64,000 nt of DNA from NCBI GenBank assembly GCA_018228645.1, contig CP073693.1, forward strand, positions 1,740,253 through 1,804,252, read 5' to 3'. The notes beneath the pieces were generated by a model. It was not told the origin of the DNA. It was given only the letters and a program-made list of their open reading frames with translations, and did no database searches. The translations under genes were made by a program, and so were the position numbers. Of the stretch, positions 44,929 through 51,565 are shown one piece after another (position 1 is the first letter of the stretch; every line of letters starts with the position of its first letter). Origin of the DNA: Clostridiaceae bacterium Marseille-Q4143 (GTDB taxonomy: Bacteria > Bacillota > Clostridia > Lachnospirales > Lachnospiraceae).

Positions 44929-44962
44929 GAAAGACAGGCACCTCAATTGTCTGTCTTTTTTT
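44929..44962 (+). terminator. Rho-independent terminator after surface gene 2
   Basis: AAAGACAG (44930-44937) pairs with CTGTCTTT (44951-44958) across a 13-base loop and is followed by more T residues. Confidence 0.75.
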
Positions 44963-45026
44963 GTGTAATAAGTGTCTTGATTTTTCAGGGGAGGAATAGT
45001 AGAATCAAAGCGTAAATAAACAACAG

Positions 45027-45350
45027 GAAAAACATTTGCGTGTTTTCCTTTCCGATGGCAACATTCCCATGGACAATAATTACGCCGAGCAGGCAATCCG
45101 TCCATTTACTCTTGGTAGGAAAAATTTTGTTTTGATTGAATTTTCCAATGGGGCAAAATCCAGCGCTGTCCTGTACAGCCTGGTTGAAACAGCCAAAGCA
45201 AATGGACTGAATACCTTTGAGTATTTTAATCTGCTTCTCACTGAGATTCCACAGCATATGGATGAAAGTAATCTCGGCTTCCTTGACGATCTTCTTCCCT
45301 GGTCACCCAGAGTGCAGAAAACATGTCCCAGTAAATATAAAAAATCTTAA
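45027..45350 (+). pseudogene. IS66-family transposase C-terminal remnant
   Basis: About 108 residues match the end of IS66 TnpC-type transposases: FLSDGNIPMDNNYAEQAIRPFTLGRKNFVLIEFSNGAKSSAVLYSLVETAKANGLNTFEYF. DNNYAEQAIRP and the GA.SSA..YSLVETAKAN strings are diagnostic. The full transposase is ~500 residues; nothing of the DDE core or the accessory genes is upstream, where the surface-gene terminator lies instead. No terminal inverted repeats were recognised. It is a dead fragment marking a former IS66 insertion at the edge of the island. Confidence 0.85.
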
Positions 45351-45388
45351 CTTTTCAAGGTACAATCTATTTTTATAAAATCAGCGCA

Positions 45389-45413
45389 ATCCCCGGAAAC
45401 TCGGGGATTTTTG
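45389..45413 (+). terminator. Terminator-like hairpin after the IS66 remnant
   Basis: ATCCCCG (45389-45395) pairs with CGGGGAT (45402-45408) around a 6-base loop, followed by TTTT. The space from here to 45546 contains no other recognisable feature. Confidence 0.7.
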
Positions 45414-45546
45414 CTTATTTGGTACTCATGTTTGAGGACTTACGAATGGTACGTGTCATCCTTAAAAATTTAACAGGCGTAATGTTATTGAGCGCTTACG
45501 TTACCTCTTCAAACTGGAAGTTCGAATTTCAATCAACCCTTTTGAT

Positions 45547-46446
45547 CTACAGCAATATGTCGACCCAACTATAATCATCTTTTTTATCATAATTTGCAGC
45601 CAAGTAAAAAAGCGTAAGATATGCTTGCATTGCTTTCAAATAATCAGGATTAACCACAATACTCAATTCATTTTGATATGCTTGTAAAAATTCAAAAATC
45701 AATTTTTCATTTGGGTTTTCGTTACAAATAGTAGCAAGGTCTTGATAGTAATATCCATATGAACATAATTCAAAATCAATTGGGGTAAATTGTGAGTTAT
45801 TTTTAATCAAGTTATATGAATAGAAGTCGCCATGAATCAACCCTCTTGTATTTCCTTTCAGGGACATTTCCTTCATTATGTAGTTAATTTTATAACCAGC
45901 ATCAACTGCAATGTGAAATATGTTTTCATCGAAAAATCCATTTTTACATCCTAATGAAATTCTTTCAAGAAAAAAAACAATTCTTTTTTCATCAAATGGT
46001 AATCTTGGGCATTGTTTAGCACTATCAGTATAATGCATACTTGCCTTATGGATTTTAGCCAGTAATTTCCCAATAGCAGAATAATCTTTCAAAGTAAGTT
46101 CCGTTACATCTGCCTCTTCGCCATCAATCCATTCTGTCAAAATAGACAAAGTATCTCCATATTTGGTAACATATTCCTGGGCTTTATTCTTGACAGGTTT
46201 TTGTACAGGTAACTCATTTTTTTGTAAGAAACGAAGATACTCTATTTCATACTTAAGTGCTTCATTAGAATAGGCATTGATACCAAACAAAGAGGCATCA
46301 TAATCTTGATTATATGTTTTCAATAGATATATGCCATCGTTTGAAATAATTTTCAAAACGCTATTTCTAGTATCTGATACGTTATCCGTGGTATATGTAC
46401 TTATATTATAGTTCATTAGAACTTGATTTACGAAATCCATCTTCAT
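45547..46446 (-). CDS. Phosphotransferase, APH/choline-kinase-like
   Basis: A 299-residue protein of the aminoglycoside-phosphotransferase/CotS-like kinase fold. The catalytic loop is GLIHGDFYSYNLI (Asp of HGD, about residue 207, and Asn) and the metal-binding motif is FTPIDFELCSYG (about residues 222-233). The N-terminal lobe has YLLKTYNQDYD with the probable ATP lysine. It follows the radical SAM gene by 18 bases on the same strand. It is AT-rich with codon use unlike the flanks. Substrate unknown: a peptide, sugar or metabolite linked to the adjacent maturase is plausible, while antibiotic resistance is not indicated. Confidence 0.75.
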   Translation of the reverse strand: MKMDFVNQVLMNYNISTYTTDNVSDTRNSVLKIISNDGIYLLKTYNQDYDASLFGINAYSNEALKYEIEYLRFLQKNELPVQKPVKNKAQEYVTKYGDTLSILTEWIDGEEADVTELTLKDYSAIGKLLAKIHKASMHYTDSAKQCPRLPFDEKRIVFFLERISLGCKNGFFDENIFHIAVDAGYKINYIMKEMSLKGNTRGLIHGDFYSYNLIKNNSQFTPIDFELCSYGYYYQDLATICNENPNEKLIFEFLQAYQNELSIVVNPDYLKAMQAYLTLFYLAANYDKKDDYSWVDILL

Positions 46447-46464
46447 AACACATTACCTTCTAAA

Positions 46465-47844
46465 TTATTCAGGTAAAATTGGACTATTAGTAGTTATAAT
46501 GCTATATAAATCCTTTACCATAAAATCCAGAGTTGTTTTAGCATGAACACAAAATCCAGGGTCAATGGCATCATATACCGATTGTTTAGAATTACGCATA
46601 CCGTTTATAGGACATCCACCGCCACATATCCCCAATGCTTTGCAGGATAAACATTCCTCTTTATTGATAGGAGTGATTTGGCACCATTTCTGCATTTCAT
46701 CCGATTGTTCTAATGGTTCCCGACTACTAACATCAGTAAAAAAGAACTCTTTGTTTTCAATACAACCTTGACATATACCAATTCTACCATCAGGCAACAC
46801 AACAATCTGGCTACCTGAAGTAGCTGCACAATCAGATAAATACGGAGTACCATCAACAAAAGCTTCTATCTTCCGATTCATACGATCCTCATATATACCA
46901 CGAATTCTTGCAATCTTAAAGAAATCTATGATAAATTTTGATGCCTTTTCGTAATAATCAGCACTCATTTGAAAATCTGGAGTCGAGTACAGTAAATTAA
47001 AGCTTACAGCATTGATTTGGTATTTATCAAGTAAGGATATAATATCATCTGGATCATTAATTGTTCTTTCTGTAAGAGTTATAGATAGTCCAACTTCATA
47101 TTCGCTTTCTTTAACAAGGTCAAGCACTTTCAGTAAATTATCATAGATAGGATTTCCTGATTTATTCACACGATTAATGTTTGATTCTGAATCAATACCA
47201 TCAATCGAAATAGAAATTGCCACATTATTCTCTTTCAAAAAATGTATTTTTTCCTTATCAAGGAGCAATCCATTTGTAACCATAGAGAAATTCATTTTAG
47301 TAGTAATTTCATTATTGAATTGCATTTCCTTGCATCTGTTAATTACATACTTTAAAGTTTCAAAGTTTAACAATGGCTCTCCGCCATAGAAAATGATTTC
47401 TTTGCTATGCGCAAACCATTCCGGATGTGTTTTATTTTGAAAAGAAAAATATTGAAGTGCTTTATCAGCAATTTCCTTTTCCATCATAGGCATTTGATGA
47501 TGTATAATATTTGTATTTGCATTGCCCAAAAAACAATATTTACATGCCAGATTGCATTTTTCGGATAAAATTAAATACATAATCGTTGGATATGGTGTAA
47601 GTAATTGTTCTCTAACACTGTTTAAAAGCGAAGCGTCTTCAGTCGGACTATTAACTATAATCTTATTCTTGACCAACTCGCTATATACCTCAACAGGCAA
47701 AGAACTTGGCAGTTCATTCGCCGAAACAGATGAAATAGTAAGATGATCTTCTTTGCTAACATAAACAGGCTGTAGATGCAGACTATTGTAATAAGCATAA
47801 CTACCGTCATCCATTTTAAATATATGTAAAAATTTCGATAACAT
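46465..47844 (-). CDS. Radical SAM/SPASM peptide-maturase-like protein
   Basis: A 459-residue radical SAM enzyme. The SAM cluster motif is CNLACKYC (C97, C101, C104), followed by FYGGEPLLNFETL. The C-terminal SPASM region carries LSDCAATSGS, GICQGC, EECLSCKALGICGGGC and a final FCVH, enough cysteines for two auxiliary [4Fe-4S] clusters. The architecture matches anaerobic sulfatase-maturase/RiPP-modifying enzymes. ATG at 47844 is chosen (GAGGAAAAAC upstream); the frame extends to 47880 without a better start. It is coupled to the phosphotransferase downstream and preceded by a stub of another SPASM protein. No obvious precursor peptide was found. Confidence 0.85.
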   Translation of the reverse strand: MLSKFLHIFKMDDGSYAYYNSLHLQPVYVSKEDHLTISSVSANELPSSLPVEVYSELVKNKIIVNSPTEDASLLNSVREQLLTPYPTIMYLILSEKCNLACKYCFLGNANTNIIHHQMPMMEKEIADKALQYFSFQNKTHPEWFAHSKEIIFYGGEPLLNFETLKYVINRCKEMQFNNEITTKMNFSMVTNGLLLDKEKIHFLKENNVAISISIDGIDSESNINRVNKSGNPIYDNLLKVLDLVKESEYEVGLSITLTERTINDPDDIISLLDKYQINAVSFNLLYSTPDFQMSADYYEKASKFIIDFFKIARIRGIYEDRMNRKIEAFVDGTPYLSDCAATSGSQIVVLPDGRIGICQGCIENKEFFFTDVSSREPLEQSDEMQKWCQITPINKEECLSCKALGICGGGCPINGMRNSKQSVYDAIDPGFCVHAKTTLDFMVKDLYSIITTNSPILPE

Positions 47845-47873
47845 AGTTTTTCCTCGTTTTCTATAGATAATAA

Positions 47874-48044
47874 CTACCACAATAAGAAATCATTTGACTC
47901 GATCATTAGACGATATAAATTTTCCTTGTGTTCTACACTGCAATTTCGTGGTGCCAACTTCTCAATATCTACTGAGTATAAATCCTCTATTTTTGTGATC
48001 TCATTATAGTTGGCAATTCGACAACCACCACCACAAACATATGA
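47874..48044 (-). pseudogene. C-terminal stub of a second radical SAM/SPASM protein
   Basis: Reading the minus strand from 48044 gives 56 residues beginning SYVCGGGCRIANYNEI, containing PRNCSVEHKENLYRLM and ending in DFLLW before the stop at 47874. CGGGCR with a later Cys is the end of a SPASM domain. A TAA stop codon lies directly upstream in frame, and beyond it the sequence changes toward the conjugative element, so the rest of the gene is missing. The stub is AT-rich like the adjacent maturase and ends 29 bases before its start, so two SPASM genes were once in tandem. Confidence 0.7.
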
Positions 48045-48127
48045 TTACTTCCTATTAGGAACACTGTAAATACAAGGCTTTTCGGAGCCTACAAATCAGA
48101 AAAAATAATATTTGATCTATCACATTA

Positions 48128-48173
48128 CGCAAAAAGCCGTCCGGCATGAGAAACGGGCGGCTTTTTTGCGTGG
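48128..48173. terminator. Bidirectional terminator at the left edge of the conjugative module
   Basis: GCAAAAAGCCGTCCG and CGGGCGGCTTTTTTGC form a GC-rich stem (one G-U) with loop GCATGAGAAA, flanked by A and T runs on the two sides. It separates the minus-strand maturase operon from the plus-strand conjugation genes. Confidence 0.75.
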
Positions 48174-48188
48174 ATAGACGGAAAGGAG

Positions 48189-48229
48189 GCACAAAAATAA
48201 CTACAAAATTTTAGCGCTCTAATTTGTGC
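48189..48229 (+). promoter_or_regulatory. Leader dyad before the ParB-like gene
   Basis: GCACAAA (48189-48195) pairs with TTTGTGC (48223-48229). A ribosome-site-like AAAGGAGG lies at 48182-48189, just ahead of a five-codon open frame (ATA ACT ACA AAA TTT TAG) that lacks a normal start. It may be a remnant leader peptide or a translational control hairpin; the case is weak. Confidence 0.35.
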
Positions 48230-48255
48230 AACTTTAACGAAAAGGAGGATCGTAA

Positions 48256-49704
48256 ATGGCCGATGAAAAACTGAATACTGGCCCTGCGGAGAATATTTCC
48301 CCGGAGGCCGCCGAGCCTATCGCCACACCCGAACAGTCCGCAGCATCTGAACCCCAGCAGGAACAGACCGGGCCTGCCATACCTGAGCCCGGCGATGTGG
48401 TTGTGTCCTTTAACAAAATCAATGAGCTTATGGCAGAAAAGAGACAGAATGCCCGCGCCGAAGTCGAAAAGGCGGAAACTCCAGAAACGCCGGAGGCAGC
48501 AGCCCCCGGAGAAACACCGCAGCCCGCCAATACGGAGGAGCCGAAAAAGCCGCGCCGTGGTCGTCCACCGAAAGCGGAAAAGGCCGCGACTGAAAATCAG
48601 AAAGCGGAGAAATCGGCTGAGGCCCGCAAGGGCCGCCCACCCAAGGCGGATAAGGCGACCCCTGACAAGCCCAAGCCGTCCAAACGAGACAAAGTGTCCC
48701 GAAGTGACGGAAAGGCCCCGGATGCCAAGGAGCCCATTAAGCCTGCACAGGATACGGCACCGAAGGAAACTGCTGCTGTGGAACAGACGGCTCCCGAGCC
48801 GACTACACCGCCCCGCCCGGTTGAGGAAGGCAAGCTGGTTTATCTGAAACTTTCCGAGGTTCATCCGTTTCACACATTCCGTCCGCACCCCTTTAAGGTA
48901 CGGGACGATGCGAAGATGCAGGAAATCGTTGCTTCTATCCGCGTAAACGGTGTAATGGTTCCCGGTCTTGCCCGCCCGGAGAAAGATGGAAACGGCTATG
49001 AAATTGTAGCGGGCCATCGCCGTACTCACGGCAGTGAGCTGGCTGGACTGGAGGAAATGCCCTTTATCGTCCGTGAAATGACCGACCACGAAGCGGTACA
49101 GGCCATGAAGGACAGTAACAAGCAGCGTGACGGGATGCTCCCCAGTGAATTGGCCGCGCTGCTGGAACTTGAGGTTGAGGACATTAAGCATCAGGGCGGG
49201 CGGCTGAAAGGCGTTGCGGAAGGCGATGTTGGAAAACGCTCGGTTGAGATTGTGGGCGAGGCGCATGAGATGAACTATAAAAAGGTCATGCGCTACTTGC
49301 GGCTCAACTCTCTCGTGCCGGAGCTTCTGGATAAGGTAGACGATAAAAAGATGGGCTTTATGCCTGCCGTGGAACTGTCCTACATCAAACCGAAAAATCA
49401 GAGGCTTATTGCTGTTTCCATTGACGGGGAGCAGGCTTCGCCCTCGCTGGCCCAAGCTAAACGGCTCCGGGAGCTGGATAAGGAAGGCAAGCTCAACGGC
49501 GATGTCATTGACGGCATCTTATCAGAACAGAAAAAGGAGGATCGAGGCGTGATTATTTCTACTGCGGAACTGGAAAAGTATTTTGGCAAGGAGGTAACTC
49601 CCGCTAAAATGAAAGAACAGATTATGTCCCTGCTGGATGACTGGAAAGAAAAACAGCCGCCGGAGCTGGCAAAAGCCCCGAAAAAGCAGGAACTTGACAA
49701 GTAA
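48256..49704 (+). CDS. ParB-like DNA-binding protein of the conjugative element
   Basis: A 482-residue protein. Residues 1-190 are disordered, Pro/Glu/Lys-rich, with two AT-hook-like motifs RGRPPK (101-106) and KGRPPK (125-130). Residues ~193-290 form a ParB/Srx domain (LSEVHPFHTFRPHPFKV and the GHRRTHGSE box), then a helix-turn-helix region (GMLPSELAALLELEVEDI, VGEAHEMNYKKVMRYLRL). No ParA is visible in the window. It is the first gene of the transfer module and probably binds a specific DNA site. A copy of the dispersed palindrome lies inside its own coding region (48686-48700). Role in segregation or regulation is inference. Confidence 0.85.
   Translation: MADEKLNTGPAENISPEAAEPIATPEQSAASEPQQEQTGPAIPEPGDVVVSFNKINELMAEKRQNARAEVEKAETPETPEAAAPGETPQPANTEEPKKPRRGRPPKAEKAATENQKAEKSAEARKGRPPKADKATPDKPKPSKRDKVSRSDGKAPDAKEPIKPAQDTAPKETAAVEQTAPEPTTPPRPVEEGKLVYLKLSEVHPFHTFRPHPFKVRDDAKMQEIVASIRVNGVMVPGLARPEKDGNGYEIVAGHRRTHGSELAGLEEMPFIVREMTDHEAVQAMKDSNKQRDGMLPSELAALLELEVEDIKHQGGRLKGVAEGDVGKRSVEIVGEAHEMNYKKVMRYLRLNSLVPELLDKVDDKKMGFMPAVELSYIKPKNQRLIAVSIDGEQASPSLAQAKRLRELDKEGKLNGDVIDGILSEQKKEDRGVIISTAELEKYFGKEVTPAKMKEQIMSLLDDWKEKQPPELAKAPKKQELDK
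48686..48700. repeat. Dispersed palindrome site 1 (inside parB-like gene)
   Basis: GAGACA-AAG-TGTCCC, flanked by C before and GAAG after. It encodes part of KRDKVSRSDGK, so the DNA motif is tolerated in the disordered part of the protein. Confidence 0.85.
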
Positions 49705-49711
49705 CAACTTC

Positions 49712-49726
49712 GAGACACTTTGTCCC
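49712..49726. repeat. Dispersed palindrome site 2
   Basis: GAGACA-CTT-TGTCCC with left flank ACTTC, 7 bases after the parB-like stop codon. The central triplet is the reverse complement of the common AAG. Confidence 0.85.
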
Positions 49727-49749
49727 GAGGGCCCCGCCCTCGCGTAGAA

Positions 49750-49910
49750 GCTCTGGTGGTATATATCCCCCGTCGCCGCCTGTTTTTTAGTACAGCCGGG
49801 AGTGGGTCGTCAAGGGTGCAGCGCACCGCCGTTTTCGGCGGCTCGCCCTTGACGGTCTGCCCCGGCTGTGCTATTTCCCCGGCAAGCGGCGGGGGTATAT
49901 CCTCCAGAGC
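49750..49910 (+). ncRNA. Long nested inverted repeat, possible structured RNA
   Basis: The 283-base gap between the ParB-like and DUF4406 genes is mostly one long foldback. Nested arms are GCTCTGG (49750-49756) with CCAGAGC (49904-49910), TATCCCCC with GGGGGTATA, ACAGCCGGG (49792-49800) with CCCGGCTGT (49861-49869), CGTCAAGGG (49808-49816) with CCCTTGACG (49846-49854), and CCGCCG (49826-49831) with CGGCGG (49836-49841) around TTTT. No reading frame explains it. It could be a regulatory RNA, a transfer-related DNA structure or an attenuator. Confidence 0.6.
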
Positions 49911-49987
49911 CGCCCCCTTTCCCAAGACTGGGAAAGGGCGTGGGGTTTGGGTTGAACTTTCTTATTAAAATATCGGAGGTATGAACG

Positions 49988-50329
49988 ATGAAACGACCCC
50001 TTGCTTATATCACCGCTGCATGGCTCGGCGGCGATAGCGAAAACGCAGAACTGGCGGCGCAGTATTGCCGTACCGTGTATGAGGCAGGCTTTTCTCCTAT
50101 TTGTCCGCCTTTGTACTTGCCCCTGTTTCTCAACGATGCTGTTCCCGAGGAGCATAAAAGCGGCATCGACATGAGCCGTGACCTGCTCCGCCGTTCTCAT
50201 GTGCTGGTTGTCTGCGGGCACAGTATGACCGAATCCATGAAAAATGATATTGCCGTGGCCCAGCGGCTGGGAATTACGGCAACAACCCTTGAGGGTATCC
50301 TGACCGTCAAGGGGCAGGGCCGTCGCTGA
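49988..50329 (+). CDS. DUF4406-like protein (deoxyribosyltransferase-like fold)
   Basis: A 113-residue protein common in Tn1549/CTn-type elements. It starts LAYITAAWLGGDSENAELAAQYC and has SRDLLRRSHVLVVCGHSMTESMKNDI, a pattern resembling nucleoside 2-deoxyribosyltransferase-like DUF4406 proteins (an N-terminal beta strand followed by a late Glu/Asp). Enzymatic activity is unproven. Its TGA stop overlaps the ArdA start ATG in TGATG, so the two are translated together. Confidence 0.75.
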   Translation: MKRPLAYITAAWLGGDSENAELAAQYCRTVYEAGFSPICPPLYLPLFLNDAVPEEHKSGIDMSRDLLRRSHVLVVCGHSMTESMKNDIAVAQRLGITATTLEGILTVKGQGRR

Positions 50330-51042
50330 TGGCGACCCTGTTTGAAGCCTACGTTACCAACGCCGGAAAGTACAGCGAGGGCCAGCTTGTGGGTGAAACA
50401 CTGAAATTTCCCACAACCGCCCAGGAGGTGGAGGCTCTCTTGAAACGGATCGGCGTGGATGGCGTCCGCTATCAGGAAATTTTTATTACCTCTTTCGATG
50501 GGGATGTGCTGGGGCTCTATGACCATTTGAGCGAGTATGAAAATCTGGACGAGCTTAATCATCTGGCCTGCCTGCTTTCCGAGCTTACCTCATCGGAACT
50601 GGAAACACTGGAGGCCGTCCTCGACAGTGGCGATCACTGTTCTTCGGTGCGGGACATCATCAATCTGACACAAAATCTGGACTGTTACGGCTTTTACCCC
50701 GGCGTATCCGATGAGGAAACGCTGGGGCGTATTTATGTGGACGATCTGGAAATGTTGGATGTGCCGGATCAGGTAAAACCGTATTTCGATTATGAGGCGT
50801 ATGGCCGGGATGCTTGCATCCACGAAAACGGCCATTTTGCCCCGGGCGGCTATGTTGTCAAAGAAAGCGATCATTTCGTGGAAGTGTATCACGGCTTGCA
50901 GGATATTCCCAAGGAGCATAAGGTGTTCTCTTTCCCGAAGCTCTCTATCCGGGAGCAAATGGCCGCTTATCAGGAAATCATAGACGGTTCTTCTTTGGAG
51001 GGCTACCGTCAAATGCAGAAAAAAGACCGTGGGGATCGGTGA
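50329..51042 (+). CDS. ArdA-family antirestriction protein
   Basis: A 237-residue acidic protein beginning with LFEAYVTNAGKYSEGQLVGETLKFP and containing YQEIFITSFDGDVLGLYDHLSEYENLDELNHLACLL, the conserved ArdA N-terminal and middle domains. ArdA mimics B-form DNA with surface acidic residues and inhibits type I restriction enzymes, helping an incoming element survive. Residues ~130-237 include DVPDQVKPYFDYEAYGRD, also typical. It overlaps the DUF4406 gene and is followed 9 bases later by palindrome site 3. Confidence 0.88.
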   Translation: MATLFEAYVTNAGKYSEGQLVGETLKFPTTAQEVEALLKRIGVDGVRYQEIFITSFDGDVLGLYDHLSEYENLDELNHLACLLSELTSSELETLEAVLDSGDHCSSVRDIINLTQNLDCYGFYPGVSDEETLGRIYVDDLEMLDVPDQVKPYFDYEAYGRDACIHENGHFAPGGYVVKESDHFVEVYHGLQDIPKEHKVFSFPKLSIREQMAAYQEIIDGSSLEGYRQMQKKDRGDR

Positions 51043-51051
51043 TGGCACTTC

Positions 51052-51066
51052 GAGACAAATTGTCCC
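51052..51066. repeat. Dispersed palindrome site 3
   Basis: GAGACA-AAT-TGTCCC with left flank CTTC and right flank AAGG, between the ArdA stop codon and the ribosome site of the PcfB gene. Confidence 0.85.
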
Positions 51067-51085
51067 AAGGAAGGAGGCGGTGTAA

Positions 51086-51565
51086 CTGATTGATGAAGAT
51101 ATTTCCCGGCGCACGATAGCCATATCCGTAAAAACAACCAAGCTGACAGCGCGGGGACTGGCGTATGTGCTGGGTATGGTGGGCCGGAAGATCCGCAAGG
51201 CATACCGTGGACGGCAAACACCACACGGCAAGCAAAGTGTGCGAAAGCTCATGGCCCACGGCACAGCTACCAACAGCATTGAGCTATCCGGGGATGCCAA
51301 GTCCTTTGACCGTGTGGCCCGGAAATGGAATGTAGACTATGCGTTCTATAAAACCGGGCCGGATAAATACCTGCTGTTTTTCAAGGCTGGACAGGCAGAC
51401 GCAATGACCGCATGCTTTTCTGAGTATTCCCGGAAGGCGTTAAGCAAAGCAAAATCGAACCGTGTTCCCATCCGAGAACAACTGCAACAGGCGGCGGATC
51501 AGCTTTCCAAAGAAAAGCCGAAACAGAAAGAACGTGCAAAGGAGGTGGCCCATGAGGACAGATAA
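51086..51565 (+). CDS. PcfB-family conjugation protein (DUF3801)
   Basis: About 159 residues, starting LIDEDISRRTIAISVKTTKL, with the conserved TPHGKQSVRKLM, TNSIELSGD and FDRVARKWNVDYAFYKTGPDKYLLFFKAGQADAMTACFSEYS of PcfB-type relaxosome-accessory proteins. There is no ATG, GTG or TTG at the conserved N terminus: CTG at 51086 lies 8 bases after AGGAGG, and ATT 51089 is the alternative. The nearest ATG (51167) would remove 27 conserved residues. PcfB proteins link relaxase or DNA to the VirD4 coupling protein. The last bases overlap virD4. Confidence 0.8.
   Translation: MIDEDISRRTIAISVKTTKLTARGLAYVLGMVGRKIRKAYRGRQTPHGKQSVRKLMAHGTATNSIELSGDAKSFDRVARKWNVDYAFYKTGPDKYLLFFKAGQADAMTACFSEYSRKALSKAKSNRVPIREQLQQAADQLSKEKPKQKERAKEVAHEDR

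Noticed and set aside
45027-45350. Intact IS66 element
   Set aside because: Only the last ~108 residues remain; the DDE core, accessory genes and terminal repeats are missing.
45505-45540. GTTCGAATT resembling a tRNA T-arm
   Set aside because: No acceptor, D or anticodon arms can be drawn around it.
48128-48173. Terminal repeat or attachment site of the conjugative element
   Set aside because: The dyad has A/T tracts typical of a bidirectional terminator. The other end of the element is outside the window, so the attachment site cannot be compared.
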